NCBI GenBank assembly: GCA_002104945.1 | Contig: MCFH01000067.1 | Coordinates: 1 to 64,000, forward strand | Reading direction: 5' to 3' | Length of the DNA stretch: 64,000 nucleotides | Source of the DNA: Piromyces finnis | Taxonomy: Eukaryota; Neocallimastigomycota; Neocallimastigomycetes; Neocallimastigales; Neocallimastigaceae | Shown: one piece after another, positions 1-12,142 of the stretch | How positions within the stretch are numbered: position 1 is the first letter of the stretch | How the letters are laid out: each line of letters begins with the position of its first letter | Translations under genes and position numbers: made by a program | Notes under the pieces: generated by a model | The model's database searches: none | What the model saw: the letters and a program-made list of their open reading frames with translations, nothing else | Told to the model about the DNA's origin: nothing

Positions 1-1
1 T

Positions 2-3000
2 TACTATGAAATCGATCTTATCGATTATTTAATATTCTATTATGGAAAAGAATATTTTTTTAATTCAAAATTCTATCATTATTTATATTTATATTCTAAA
101 TATACTAATAATGAGAAATTAGTAAAACATTTGGACCATGTTAAAAAGACAATTCATTCAAATAAAAAAAATGAATGTTCCAACAATCCTAAACTTGTTA
201 GTAAAAACACTACTAAAAAAAATAAAAAAAAATCTAAAAGCACATGTCTTTCTGAAAGCATTGATAGAAATTTAAAAAATATGAATGACAATATCAACAA
301 TAATGATTTGGATAATAATAATAATAACTCGGCTAACAATAACTCAGCTGGTAACAAACCAAAGAATAATAAATTAAATAATAGTTCAAATAAAAATAAA
401 TTAAATAAAATTTCAAACGATATAAAACCAAATAAAATTTCAGATGATAGCAAATTAAATATTATTCCAAAGGATAATAAATTAAATAATTATTCAAATA
501 AGGATAATTCAAATAATAACAATTTAAACAATAACAATTCAAATAATAATGATTCAAATAAGGATAATTCAAATAATAACAATTTAAACAATAACAATTC
601 AAATAATAATGATCCAAATAAGGATAATTCAAATAATAACAATTTAAACAATAACAATTCAAACAATAATGATCCAAATAAGGATAATTCAAATAAAGAT
701 GATTTAAATGATGATGATAATGATGATGATAATGAAAATGTCAATGAGGTTGAAAAGAGTCACTTTGAAAAAGATTATAATAAAGAATTAAATCATATTA
801 TCGAGAAAAATATAATGATAAAGTATGAAGAATTAGAAGATATATTTGAAAATGGAGGCTATATTGATTCAAAATATTTCAACAAGGAATACATTAGCAA
901 TATTGCTAATAATAAAAGCTTGATTCAATATTTCTCTAAAAAAGGAATACCTATTCATAATAAAAAAGAGGATAGAAAATACACCATTATTTATCCTTTG
1001 ATTTTTTCGGTAAAACAAAATTACATGGATTTTATAAGGGAATTATTAAAGTGTAATCCTTCCATTATAGATGAAATGGATAGTGAACATAAGGTACCAA
1101 TCGTGTATGCTTTTGATAATTATAATACCGAAATTGTTAACTTGTTCATTAATCAATATAAGTATGATGTCAATAAAGTATTTGATAGCAAAAAAGGATT
1201 AACCCCATTGATCTATACAGTTGAAAATAATAATTCAAAAATGTTCAACTATCTTTTCTCAGCAATGAAAAAAGACACAAAAGAAAAAACCATCCATTCA
1301 ATTATTACATATTCATTAAATAATAAAAAGTTTGATATCATTGATTTTATGGATAAAAATAAAAATACCCAATATCTAAAGATATACAGTAAGATGAACA
1401 CTATCTTAAGTAATCCTCATTCGAAAATTGATCTATCGGGGGAAAATGAGAATGGGCATACGATTTATCATTATTCTTGTCTTAAAGGGAATAAGGAACT
1501 TATCCATTGCCTATTAAATAATGGTTATACATTTAATATAGAAAATAAGGGTAAAGATTCACCTTTAATGCTTTCAATCATAAATAAAAATTATCAATGT
1601 TCAAAATATTTATTAAAAAATGATCAATCCTTCGATATAAACTACCGTAATAACAAAAAGGAAATGGCACTAACACTATTGCTAAGAAATCGTGATTCCA
1701 GTAAAGAATTAATTGAAATGCTTTATAAACGAGAGGCTTACCTTACCGAACATGATTTCAAAAATAAATCATTAATAAAATTAATGATCGAAAGTAATAA
1801 CCTTCTTGATCTTTTTATAAAATATGGTATTAGAATTAAAACAAATGCTCAGGATATTAAATTGGAAAAAACACCAATTATATTTGCTGTTAAGATTAAA
1901 GATAAAAATCTCTTGATTGCATTATTAAAAAGGTCTGGCGCAAATCCTAATGAACTGGATAAAAATAATAAATCACCATTATACTATGCGATAAAACAAA
2001 ATAATGTTGAATTTATTAGAATATTACTTAATTTCAATGGTGATATTAATCAAAAAATTATGGGAAAAACTTGCTTGATTTATACTATTGAAAAAAATAA
2101 TATGGCTATTTTTTCAGAAATAATTAAAAATAAAACAATTAAAAATAATAAATACTCTTTAATTTATTCTATTTTTTCCTTTGCTTATCGCTTAAAAGAT
2201 TATAAAATCTTAAAATTTTTGACAGATCAAGAAGAACTTTTAAATGAAAATGATTTCCCTACGTATAAACTATTAGAACAAATAGTTGGCTTAAACGAAT
2301 TTCAGGATATCAATGAAAATGTAGATGAAAAAGGAAGAAATTTATTGCATTATACTTGCTCTATTGGAAATGAAAAACTTCTTGGTATTTTATTCAATGA
2401 AAAACTTAAATTTGACATTAATAAACCATGTCGTGATGGTTCTACTCCATTAATTCTTTCAATCAAAGAGGGTCATTTTGAATGTGCTGCGGAAATCATT
2501 GAAAAAGGAGCCAATGTCAATCAATGTGATCAAAATAAGAAAACACCTATAATGTATATCTTGGAAAAAAATGATAAAAATGAAACCGAAAATATAATGC
2601 TTAATCTTTTAAATCATGGTTCCTACATTCCTATTAAATACTTTAAGGATCATGCCTACACAAAATATATTATTAAAAATATCAAATTAATGAAAAGAAT
2701 AGCGTATGAGGGTGTTGATCTCATAGACGAAGATGAAGAAGTTTTAAAAATTAAATATCCTTTAATATTTTTTGTAAAAGAAAATTATTTGTCCTTTGCT
2801 ACCGAATTAATTAAATATGGTGCAGTCATTGACCAAAAGGATGATAGTGGCCGAAATGCCCTCGATTACGCAATAATCAATAAAAATATTGATATAATAA
2901 AAAAACTTTTGGATAATAATATAAAGTTTAATCAATTAGCATTACTAAAAACGTGTATAGGTAAGAATAATCCATCTATATTTACCCTTCTTTTAGAGTA

Positions 3001-6000
3001 CATTATTATCAAGGAAAACAAAATAAAATTAAATGAATACCTACAAACCATCATTCAAGAGAGTATTAAAACATCTAATAAAACAAGTATTGAATTTCTT
3101 AATACTCATTTAAGAAAAAAGTACTACAACGCTTACAATACTCTTCATGATATCTTAATAAAAATGGATAACAATGAAGATATTCAAAATCAAATGCCTT
3201 TACACAATGCTTGTAAAATTGGAAAATTGAATTTATTTGAAAAATTATCCAAAAATAAAAATATTAATTGTAATCAAAAGGATAATGAAGGATCAACTCC
3301 ATTAATTTGTTTAGTGAAAAATAAGCATGTCGATGGTGTCAAACCTTTCTTTGGATACTTTAAGAATGTTGATGTAAATTTGACTGATAATCATAATAAA
3401 ACCGCAATAGAATATTTATTAGATTATGATCATAAGGATATAGAACTCTATATTCTATTCATGAAACGAGGAGCCTATTTTAATTATAATATGATAAAAA
3501 ACAACAAAAGTTTTAAAACTATACTTCTTGAATCCGAATCTTTTGTTCACTATATCATCCATAACGGAATTAACTATTATAACGATGATGATGAAACAGT
3601 AGTCCCAGTACAAAAAAATCTTGTAAGATTTTCAGTTTATCACCAATTTCATTCTTTATTAGCAGCATTAATAAAGAATGGTGTAGAGGTACATTCAAAG
3701 GATATCAAACGTATTCTTAAAGAAAACAATAAAAAAGTTTTTGGTATTTTGATGGAATATATTCATAGAGATAAACAGCAAGAAATAGTTGAAATTATTT
3801 TCTCGGGAGCTTTTAAATCCAAAAATTGTGACACTCTTTGGAATATGATGGATTACTTTAAAGATGTCGAGGATCAAAATGCTAAAATTCTTCTTGGTGA
3901 TATTAAGGAAAATATAAATTTGTACATAAATGGTAATTACGAACCACTTCATCAAGCCTGTTTTAATAGTAATTTCAAATGTATTTCTTCTTTACAACAC
4001 TATAAATATGACGGTAATACTAGAAGTAATTCTAATGGTGAAACCGCATTGATAACATCCATAAAGAATTGTAAATACAATTGTGTTATTTATTTATTAA
4101 ATAGTTTTGATATCGATGTCACCATTCCAGATAAAAATGGTATAACACCATTAATTCAAATGATCATTAATAAACAAACAAAAGAAATGAAGACAGAATG
4201 TATTGAAATATTCAAAGTATTGATTCATCATACAGACTTATCCATGGAATATCAAGGAGAATCTCTTTTACAACTTTCCATAAAGCATATGAAAAATGAT
4301 TATGCCAAAATAATTATGAATAGACTTGGTTTAAAAATTGATGGTGAAGATGGCAAGGAGATTTTAAGTTATATGATAGATAATAAAATTGAAAACGAAG
4401 AAATTTATGAATATCTATTTAATAAAGGTGCTTATATGGAATTTAAATATGTGTTTAATTCAGTTAGCGTTATTTTGATTGAAGAAAACCCTGTTTTAGT
4501 AAAATATTTTGCAAATCATGGAATGAGAATTGAATCTCGTGGTAAAATTCAACATATAAAAACACCCGTAATTCATTTTATAAATGGTAATAAACGTATA
4601 ATTACTGAACGTCTTTTAAATGCCAATAATAAATTGGCAGAAGAAATTGATGAAGAAGGTTTCACTCCTTTATTCAGATGTATTGAAAAAAATAATCACA
4701 GCATATTTTTCAAACTTTTAAATGACTATCATGTTGATATTAACAAAACAAATGAAATGGGTGAAACACCATTAAAATATGCAAAAAGAATAAAAGCTCA
4801 TCAAATAATGATTTCATACTTAGAAAAATGTCATAATTCCAAAAACGATGATAGTTATGCTTCCAATCATTCTAGTAATAGTAATCGCAGTGAAATAAGA
4901 CGTAACAACAATAAAAGTTTAAGTGAAAATGCAAAATTAATCACTAGAAAGTCTATAAATCAAGAAGACATTAAAAATATATATAGTATTAATAGTTATC
5001 TTGATTCTGGAAAATTAACGAAAAATAATGATGATAATAGTGATGACTCATTATTAATTTACACTATTGAAGAAGATGACAATGAAGAAATTGATTATGG
5101 AAGTGATATTAGTGATACCAGTGGAAGTGAATATGGATTTAATTATAGAAACATCACTAGTGATATTGATATTGAAAAAAATAATATTTTTTCAATAGTA
5201 AATGAAGCTGAAGATGTTAGTGATATTGATAAAAATGATATTTTTTTATCAGTAAATGAAGTTGAAGATGAATTTGAATTTGAAGATAATAATGAAAATG
5301 AAGATGAAGATAAAAGTGAAGATGAATTTGAATTTGAAAAAGAAGAAAAATATGTTTATAATAATCGTATTGTTGAAAATGAAGAAGAAAAAGAAAATTA
5401 TAAATGTGACGTTAGTAGTGATAATATTGAGGAATATGAAACTATGTCAATATTAAGTAAAGATAATGATACTGATAGTACCAATGATGATGATGAAAAC
5501 AAAGACGATAATAGAGTTGATATTATTACTAATGATGAAAATGATGATGATATATCTTTAACTGAACTATTAAGGAATCCATCTACACAAAACAATGAAA
5601 AATTAAAGTTATGGATAGAAAGGCATGATCCATATGGAGTTTATCCGCCAGAAAATTTAACTATCTTGGAATATAGCATTAATTATAAAAATAAGGAATG
5701 TTTTAAATATTATGTTAATAAAATATCTAATGATGAAAAAAATATACTTTTATTAAATGAAATCAAAAATTATAATGATGATGATTTAATTAATGAATTT
5801 ATTAAAATTCTTCTTTTAAATGGAGCCGATGCTAATTTAGTTGATCCATCCAACCAAAAATCATTATTAATTTATGCGACAGAAAAAAATAGTATTAACT
5901 TGGTAAAACAATTAATCGAATTTAATGCTGATATAAATTATAAAACACCTCAGGGTTTAACATCGATGAAGGCAGCTATTAAAAATAATAACATTAACAT

Positions 6001-6028
6001 ATTTAAATTATTCATACCCAAAAAATAA
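2..6028 (+). CDS. Giant ankyrin-repeat protein, 5' end beyond window
   Basis: The reading frame is open from base 2 to the TAA ending at 6028, about 2,008 codons, so the gene starts left of the window. The first in-window in-frame ATG (about 281) lies inside a low-complexity stretch and is unlikely to be the true start. An Asn/Lys/Asp-rich linker covers roughly bases 150-740. It is followed by many degenerate ankyrin units with typical pieces such as GRNLLHYTCSIGNEKLL, GSTPLILSIKEGHFECA and GETPLKYAK. A long acidic Asp/Glu/Asn stretch (bases ~4850-5560) precedes a last ankyrin block ending at the C-terminus. No signal peptide or membrane segment is visible in the part present. Ankyrin arrays bind other proteins; nothing here identifies the partner. 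Very large ankyrin families with poly-Asn linkers are common in anaerobic fungi (established knowledge). The ankyrin assignment is confident and the function is unknown. Confidence 0.85.
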   Translation, partial: YYEIDLIDYLIFYYGKEYFFNSKFYHYLYLYSKYTNNEKLVKHLDHVKKTIHSNKKNECSNNPKLVSKNTTKKNKKKSKSTCLSESIDRNLKNMNDNINNNDLDNNNNNSANNNSAGNKPKNNKLNNSSNKNKLNKISNDIKPNKISDDSKLNIIPKDNKLNNYSNKDNSNNNNLNNNNSNNNDSNKDNSNNNNLNNNNSNNNDPNKDNSNNNNLNNNNSNNNDPNKDNSNKDDLNDDDNDDDNENVNEVEKSHFEKDYNKELNHIIEKNIMIKYEELEDIFENGGYIDSKYFNKEYISNIANNKSLIQYFSKKGIPIHNKKEDRKYTIIYPLIFSVKQNYMDFIRELLKCNPSIIDEMDSEHKVPIVYAFDNYNTEIVNLFINQYKYDVNKVFDSKKGLTPLIYTVENNNSKMFNYLFSAMKKDTKEKTIHSIITYSLNNKKFDIIDFMDKNKNTQYLKIYSKMNTILSNPHSKIDLSGENENGHTIYHYSCLKGNKELIHCLLNNGYTFNIENKGKDSPLMLSIINKNYQCSKYLLKNDQSFDINYRNNKKEMALTLLLRNRDSSKELIEMLYKREAYLTEHDFKNKSLIKLMIESNNLLDLFIKYGIRIKTNAQDIKLEKTPIIFAVKIKDKNLLIALLKRSGANPNELDKNNKSPLYYAIKQNNVEFIRILLNFNGDINQKIMGKTCLIYTIEKNNMAIFSEIIKNKTIKNNKYSLIYSIFSFAYRLKDYKILKFLTDQEELLNENDFPTYKLLEQIVGLNEFQDINENVDEKGRNLLHYTCSIGNEKLLGILFNEKLKFDINKPCRDGSTPLILSIKEGHFECAAEIIEKGANVNQCDQNKKTPIMYILEKNDKNETENIMLNLLNHGSYIPIKYFKDHAYTKYIIKNIKLMKRIAYEGVDLIDEDEEVLKIKYPLIFFVKENYLSFATELIKYGAVIDQKDDSGRNALDYAIINKNIDIIKKLLDNNIKFNQLALLKTCIGKNNPSIFTLLLEYIIIKENKIKLNEYLQTIIQESIKTSNKTSIEFLNTHLRKKYYNAYNTLHDILIKMDNNEDIQNQMPLHNACKIGKLNLFEKLSKNKNINCNQKDNEGSTPLICLVKNKHVDGVKPFFGYFKNVDVNLTDNHNKTAIEYLLDYDHKDIELYILFMKRGAYFNYNMIKNNKSFKTILLESESFVHYIIHNGINYYNDDDETVVPVQKNLVRFSVYHQFHSLLAALIKNGVEVHSKDIKRILKENNKKVFGILMEYIHRDKQQEIVEIIFSGAFKSKNCDTLWNMMDYFKDVEDQNAKILLGDIKENINLYINGNYEPLHQACFNSNFKCISSLQHYKYDGNTRSNSNGETALITSIKNCKYNCVIYLLNSFDIDVTIPDKNGITPLIQMIINKQTKEMKTECIEIFKVLIHHTDLSMEYQGESLLQLSIKHMKNDYAKIIMNRLGLKIDGEDGKEILSYMIDNKIENEEIYEYLFNKGAYMEFKYVFNSVSVILIEENPVLVKYFANHGMRIESRGKIQHIKTPVIHFINGNKRIITERLLNANNKLAEEIDEEGFTPLFRCIEKNNHSIFFKLLNDYHVDINKTNEMGETPLKYAKRIKAHQIMISYLEKCHNSKNDDSYASNHSSNSNRSEIRRNNNKSLSENAKLITRKSINQEDIKNIYSINSYLDSGKLTKNNDDNSDDSLLIYTIEEDDNEEIDYGSDISDTSGSEYGFNYRNITSDIDIEKNNIFSIVNEAEDVSDIDKNDIFLSVNEVEDEFEFEDNNENEDEDKSEDEFEFEKEEKYVYNNRIVENEEEKENYKCDVSSDNIEEYETMSILSKDNDTDSTNDDDENKDDNRVDIITNDENDDDISLTELLRNPSTQNNEKLKLWIERHDPYGVYPPENLTILEYSINYKNKECFKYYVNKISNDEKNILLLNEIKNYNDDDLINEFIKILLLNGADANLVDPSNQKSLLIYATEKNSINLVKQLIEFNADINYKTPQGLTSMKAAIKNNNINIFKLFIPKK
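493..690 (+). repeat. 60-bp tandem repeat in ankyrin-gene linker
   Basis: About 3.3 copies of a 60-bp unit lie inside the reading frame and encode a 20-residue Asn/Ser/Asp/Leu/Lys block that begins SNKDNSNNNN. Copies differ by only a few bases, and the period is a multiple of three, so copy number can change without shifting the frame. Confidence 0.9.
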
Positions 6029-6489
6029 TAGGTTAGTTTTTACATATCATTTATATATAATTAGTAAAAAATAAAGATTTAACTAATTGTTTATTTTTTT
6101 TTTTTCTTTAATAAAAAGAACTTTATTATTTTGAATAAAATTAAAGAAATTTATAATCATGATATTAAATATATATAAATATATATATAAATAATTTTTT
6201 CTTTTCTCTTTTTTTTCTTCATTATATAAATTGTATTAAAAGTAAAAGTAAAATAAAATAAAAAATTAAATTTAAAAAATGAAGCTTTCATTGTATTTTT
6301 TTAAAAATATTAAAATATTTAATTACGTAATGTAATGTATTGATACGGTAACACAAAATGCATTAAATATAAATTATTGTTTTACAATTTCTTAATACAT
6401 TTATTAATTATTTGTATACAAATGTATTACCATTAACATTTAATATAATTTATAATAATATAACAATAAAATATTACAAATAATTAAAT
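6029..6489. other. AT-rich intergenic stretch
   Basis: This is the 3' flank of the ankyrin gene. It contains poly-T and poly-A tracts and no supported coding sequence. Confidence 0.6.
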
Positions 6490-6822
6490 GACAAAAATAA
6501 GTTTTTATATAGTAAAAATTATTGTTAAAAAGAGTGTGGAAACAATAAAGAAAAGAAAATATAAAAACGAGATTAAATTTGTCTAAATTGAAATGATTGT
6601 GTTAATAATAAATAATATTTTATAGAATAAATCTGGTGTTATTTTATTCTATATAAATATTATAAAATAATAAAACTATTAAAATTATAAGGACAAATTA
6701 AATTTATTTAATAAAACTAGTAGATATTGTTAAAGCTTGTACAATAACTGTCAAGATAAAACAATATAAGGTAACGAAGAAGTAGTTTAAAAAGTTGTAA
6801 CATAACTGCCAATTCTTTATCA
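6490..6822 (+). mobile_element. Degenerate LTR-A remnant
   Basis: The sequence matches about half of the 621-bp LTR of the outer Ty3/gypsy element, in the orientation opposite to that element, with many substitutions. It ends TTTATCA followed by AAAA and then the next module's TGAT. It is the most diverged A copy in the stack and the one farthest from the tRNA gene. Confidence 0.75.
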
Positions 6823-6826
6823 AAAA

Positions 6827-7088
6827 TGATATATTTTCATAATAATAAAATATCAAATATTATTTATAATTGAAAAGCTCTCTCTCCTTTAATATCTTGT
6901 TCTTTATCACTGTTTATATATCTTTTCCTTCCTTATGTAACTAATTATTCTAATATATGTGCAACATTTGCATCATAATAATTTATACTATTATGGTTTA
7001 ATTATTATTATCATTACAATTTATAAAAGGATTAGATATTATTCGTAAAATATTTAAAATATTATATTTTTCTGTGCATCTTGTATCA
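6827..7088. mobile_element. LTR-like module C (fragment of family E)
   Basis: The module starts TGATAT and ends TTGTATCA. Most of it repeats the right-hand 260 bp of the 7910-8627 module, including the shared stretch AATATCTTGTTCTTTATCAC. It has no coding capacity and looks like an internally deleted copy of the same solo-LTR family. Confidence 0.65.
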
Positions 7089-7092
7089 AAAA

Positions 7093-7356
7093 TGATATAA
7101 TTTGATAATCTTAATTTTGAAGTTTACTTTAAAAAGTGATTATTATATTATACCTTTGATTATAACTATATAAGTTATATGGATTAGAATTTGAAATTGT
7201 TTTTATAAAAATTAATAAAATTGTTTTATTACAACACTAAATTATTTTATTAGAAACACTCGTTTTTCTAATATTTAAATTTTTAAAATTTTATTAAGTT
7301 ATTAAAATGATTATTAAAATTATAAAATTATTAACTAACTATATAATATTTTCTTT

Positions 7357-7389
<33 letters not shown>

Positions 7390-7906
7390 TAAAATAAGAA
7401 TATTTACATGTATTTATATTTTCTTTTAAACTTAAACTATTTACATTAAAATAATAAAATTAATAACTATTTACAATAAAAGTAATAAAAGTAATTAAAA
7501 ATAACAATAAAAGAAATAATTAAAAGTTAAAGAATATAGAAAGTTTTTTATTTTACAATTAATTAAAGTAATAATTATTTTTAATATTTTAATAAAAGTG
7601 TTTAATTATATTATTTTATAACATGAATTATTATATTTATTTACTTTTAAAGTGTAATTCACTAGTTATTAAATATTTAATTTAACAATTAATTTAACAA
7701 AAGTTATATATTTTGATCTCGATTAATTAAAGTTTATTATTTTTTTTTCAATAATCAAAATATATGCAGTGTCAAGGATTAATTTTATTTTAAAATTTTG
7801 GTAAAAGTAATTAATTAAACTATAACTTATTTTAAGTTACTTTTAGGGTTAACTTAAAAATCAGGCATAATAATAATTTTATATTTATTAATTTCATTAT
7901 TTATCA
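7093..7906. mobile_element. LTR-like module B, copy 1
   Basis: This 814-bp module starts TGATATAATTTGATAAT and ends ATTATTTATCA. A second copy lies at 10357-11188 in the same orientation. Both carry an internal (AAT)n microsatellite (here ~7352-7390) and share the right-hand end. The TGAT...ATCA ends, the lack of ORFs and the length suggest a solo LTR. Confidence 0.7.
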
Positions 7907-7909
7907 CAA

Positions 7910-8627
7910 TGATGCAATATATTTCAAAGATACCATAAATAAAATATAATTGTGAACGTTAGCAATAGAGAATGATAGTTGAATAATATATTAGATAATA
8001 TTGTATTTATTTCTATTTTATAATAATAAAAATAAATAATAAGAATAAATAGTAAAAATAATAAATTTTATAATAATATAATTAAATAGATTTTGGTTTA
8101 AAGTTTCTTTATTTAATTATTATTATTATTATGATTATAACATTAATAACATTCAATACTAGTAGAATCGAAAGTTATTGTTTAATAAATATAAAATTAC
8201 TATTAATAATAAAATATAACTTTTCTGAAATAATAAAAATAAACAATAAATATTCTTTTCTTTTATAATTAATATTTTAAACTGAATTAAATATAATAAA
8301 TACTAAATACGTAATTATTAACTTAAAACTGACCTAAACTAGAACTATTAAAATAAAACTTATACTTAAAACTAAAATATCAAATATTATTTATAAATGA
8401 AAAGTTCTCTCTTCTTTAATATCTTGTTCTTTATCACTGTTTTTATATCTTTTCCTTTCTTGTGTAACTAATTATTCTAATATATATGCAACATTTGCAT
8501 CATAATAATTTATACTAATATAGTTTAATTATTATTATCATTAGTAATTAGTATACAATTTATAAAAGGATTAGATATTATTCGTAAGATATTTAAAATA
8601 TTATATTTTTCTGTGCATCTTGTATCA
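7910..8627. mobile_element. LTR-like module E
   Basis: This 718-bp module starts TGATGCAATAT and ends TTGTATCA. Its right-hand third is repeated at 6846-7088. No ORF is present. It is interpreted as a solo LTR with the same terminal TGAT/ATCA signature as its neighbours. Confidence 0.55.
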
Positions 8628-8631
8628 AAAA

Positions 8632-9726
8632 TGATGCGTTGACCGATGTATTTTTGAATAATATAATGTTTTTAGTAAGTAATAAATTCTATATTATTAT
8701 GATGAAACAATAAATTTAAAATAAAATAAAATATGTTTTATAATTAACAAATAATCACTCAAAACTCGAAAATAAACTTTTATTATGTTTTAAATTAAAT
8801 CTTTATTATATTTTATAATTTATTTATTATCTATTTATTGTTTTTTTTTATTCTCTACTTATTGTCCGATTTTTATGAAGAAGAATTTTATCTTCCTTTT
8901 ATACATTTTCATTTATTACATGTATTATTATTTTTAACTATTAAATATTATTATTACTATTGTTATTATTTATTAAAATTAAAAGAATAAATTAAAATTA
9001 TGTCTTAGTATTATAAAATATTATAGAATATTACTTATTTGATTTTCTTATTACTTCAAAATGTTTAAATTGAGAAAAATTATTATAAATTAACATTGAC
9101 TATCATTAAATGTATAATACCTTGAATAAAATAATTAAAATTTAAAATTAAAATAATATTAAATTAAAATTAAAATAAAATTAAGACAAAATTAAAATAT
9201 TAAAAGTATCAATTATTATAAGCACACATTTTATACAGAAACATAAAAGAGTTCTGTATTTTATCTTAAAATCGTTATTATTGTTCTATTTCCAGGTTTT
9301 AAGTTTATCATTTTTAGTAATAATTACTCAATTAGTTATTTATTAATTTATAAGTTTAAGAGAATTTCTAAAGAACACTTGGATAAAACACTAAAATTAA
9401 TAGTTTGATGTATATCATTTTATTTTTAGTTTATTTATTCATTTTTATTTATTTATTATTATTTTATTATTTTAGTACATTATTGGATTAAGTCGGTTTA
9501 TTTATTTAATAATTTATTTTATTATTATCACTATTAGGTCGTTTTTCCTCAGAATTTATTATAATAAAGAGAATATTATTTATTTAAGAAAAGGTTATAT
9601 TTTCATAAAATTATTATTCATTCATTTTTAAGGATTATTATCATTTATTTTTATTATAAGTTACTATGGGTTAAGTCGTGTTTATTCAGCTAGTTTTTAC
9701 TATGTTTTTATGGGAGTAGCGTATCA
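8632..9726. mobile_element. LTR-like module D
   Basis: This module of about 1,095 bp starts TGATGCGTTGACC and ends GTAGCGTATCA, so its ends form a short imperfect inverted repeat (TGATGCG versus TGATACG). It is flanked on both sides by AAAA. There is no ORF and no second copy in the window. A solo LTR is the best guess; a non-autonomous DNA element is possible. Confidence 0.5.
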
Positions 9727-9730
9727 AAAA

Positions 9731-10351
9731 TGATAAATAATAATTATAAATATATTATACATTTGATATTAGTAGAAATTTTTATTATAAAATAATTATT
9801 AAATAATTTTATATAGTTTATTATAAAAATATAATTTACATAAAATCAAATATTTTATAAATTTATATATTTGATTGGGTTAAATTATAAAAATAATTTT
9901 TATTATAAAGAATAATAATAATTTTTAGTAGAAAATGAGAAGACTTAGATTATTAATAATAAGTTAAATTTTAATAATAGTTAATATAATTAATTAGTGA
10001 ATACATAATAATATTTAAAAGACAAAAATAAGTTTTTATATAATAAAAATTATTGTTAAAAAGAGCGTAAGAACAATAAATAAAAGAAAATATAAAAACG
10101 AAATTAAACTTGTCTAATTTGTAATTATTGTGTTAATAATAAATAATATTTTATAGAATAAATCTGGTGTTATTATTCTATATAAATATTATTAAAATAA
10201 TAAAACTATTAAAACTATAAAATAACTTAAAATAAATTAATAAAACTAGTAGATATTGTTAAAGCTCGTACAATAGCTGTCGAGATAAAACAATATAAGA
10301 TAACAGAAGAAGTAGTTAAAAAGTTATAATATAACTACCAATCCGTTATCA
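9731..10351 (+). mobile_element. Solo LTR of family A (opposite orientation)
   Basis: This is a full-length 621-bp copy of the outer element's LTR, inverted relative to that element, with perfect TGATAA...TTATCA ends. AAAA(A) flanks it on both sides (9727-9730 and 10352-10356), consistent with a 5-bp target duplication in an A tract. It differs from the 11192-11812 LTR by scattered substitutions, so it is older. Confidence 0.88.
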
Positions 10352-10356
10352 AAAAA

Positions 10357-10629
10357 TGATATAATTTGATAATAATCTTAATTTTGAATTTTACTTCAAA
10401 AAGTGATTATTATATTATATCTTTTGTTATAACTATATAAGTTATATTGATTAAGATTTAAAATCGTTTTTTATAAAAATTAATAAAATTGTTTTGTTAA
10501 AACACTAAATTGTTTTATTAGAAACACTTGTTTTTCTAATATTTAAATATTTAAAATTTTTTATTTATTTAAGTATAAAAGTGATTATTAAAATTATAAA
10601 ATATTAATCTAACTATATAATATTTCTTT

Positions 10630-10668
<39 letters not shown>

Positions 10669-11188
10669 TAAAATAAGAATATTTACATGTATTTATATTT
10701 TCTTTTAAATTTAAACTATTTACATTAAAACAATAAAATTAATAACTATTTACAATAAAAGTAATAAAAGTAATTAGAAATAACAATAAAAGAAATAATT
10801 GAAAGTTAAAGAATATAAAAAGTTGTTTATTTTACAATTAATTAAAGTAATAATTATTTTTAATGTTTTAATAAAGGTGTTTAATTATATTATTTTATAA
10901 CATGAATTATTATATTTGTTTACTTTTAAAGTGTAATTTACTAACGAAGTTATTAAATATTTAATTTAACAATTAATTTAACAAAAGTTATATATTTTGA
11001 TCTCGATTAATTAAAGTTTATTATTTTCTTTCAATAATCAAAATATATGCAGTGTTTAGGATTAATTTTATTTAAGAATTTTGGTAAAGTACTTAATTAA
11101 ACTATAACTTGTTTTAAGTTACTTTTAGGGTTAACTTAAAAATCAGGTATAATAATAATTTTATATTTATTAATTTCATTATTTATCA
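10357..11188. mobile_element. LTR-like module B, copy 2
   Basis: This 832-bp module is homologous along its length to 7093-7906 and carries an expanded (AAT)n tract near 10626-10668. It starts TGATATAATTTGATAAT and ends ATTATTTATCA. It abuts the outer element's 3' LTR with only AAA between them. Confidence 0.72.
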
Positions 11189-11191
11189 AAA

Positions 11192-11812
11192 TGATAACGG
11201 ATTGGTAGTTATATTACAACTTTTTAACTACTTCTTCTGTTATCTTATATTGTTTTATCTCGACAGCTATTGTACGAGCTTTAACAATATCTACTAGTTT
11301 TATTAATTTATTTTATGCTATTTTATAGTTTTAATAGTTTTATTATTTAATAATATTTATATAGAATAATAACACCAGATTTATTCTATAAAATATTATT
11401 TATTATTAACACAATAATTACAAATTAGACAAGTTTAATTTCGTTTTTATATTTTCTTTTATTTATTGTTCTTACGCTCTTTTTAACAATAATTTTTATT
11501 ATATAAAAACTTATTTTTGTCTTTTTAAATATTATTATGTATTCACTAATTAATTATATTAACTATTATTAAAATTTAACTTATTATTAATAATCTAAGT
11601 CTTCCTATTTTCTACTAAAAATTATTATTATTCTTTATATTAAAAATTATTTTTATAATTTAACCCAATCAAATATATAAATTTATAAAATATTTGATTT
11701 TATGTAAATTATATTTTTATAATAAACTATATAAAATTATTTAATAATTATTTTATAATAAAATTTTCTACTAATATCAAATTTATAATATATTTATAAT
11801 TATTATTTATCA
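11192..11812 (-). repeat. Outer element 3' LTR
   Basis: 621 bp, starting TGATAACGG and ending TTTATCA on the plus strand. It is nearly identical to 23505-24125; one visible difference is TTTTATGCT here against TTTTAAGCT there. Confidence 0.93.
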
Positions 11813-11815
11813 AGA

Positions 11816-11826
11816 TTTCCTCCCCT
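11816..11826 (-). promoter_or_regulatory. Polypurine tract of outer element
   Basis: On the minus strand AGGGGAGGAAA lies 3 bases upstream of the 3' LTR, the expected place and composition for the plus-strand DNA primer. Confidence 0.75.
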
Positions 11827-12142
11827 AAGATACGACTTAGTGGTAGCTGATAAAAGTATTCATAAATAATAATAAATATATAAGTTTTTGATATTTTTAT
11901 ACTAAATATTTGAAAATTTAAATTAAATTTTTTTTTTTTTTTTTTTTTATATATATGATAAAAATAATATAAAATAAAGTTTATAAAAAAAAATGATGAA
12001 AAATTTGAAAATTTTTATTAATAAAATTTTTTTTCAAAAAAAGTAAAAAAAATAAAATAGATGAGATAAAATTCGTCTTCAGTATATTAATATGTGTTTT
12101 TCTTGAAATTTATATAATAATCGCCATTTTTTTTATATGATT

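Noticed and set aside
154-744. Minus-strand Leu/Phe- and Tyr/Leu/Asn-rich ORFs opposite the ankyrin gene
   Set aside because: They mirror the Asn-rich 60-bp repeats of the plus-strand gene and have no domain; antisense shadows.
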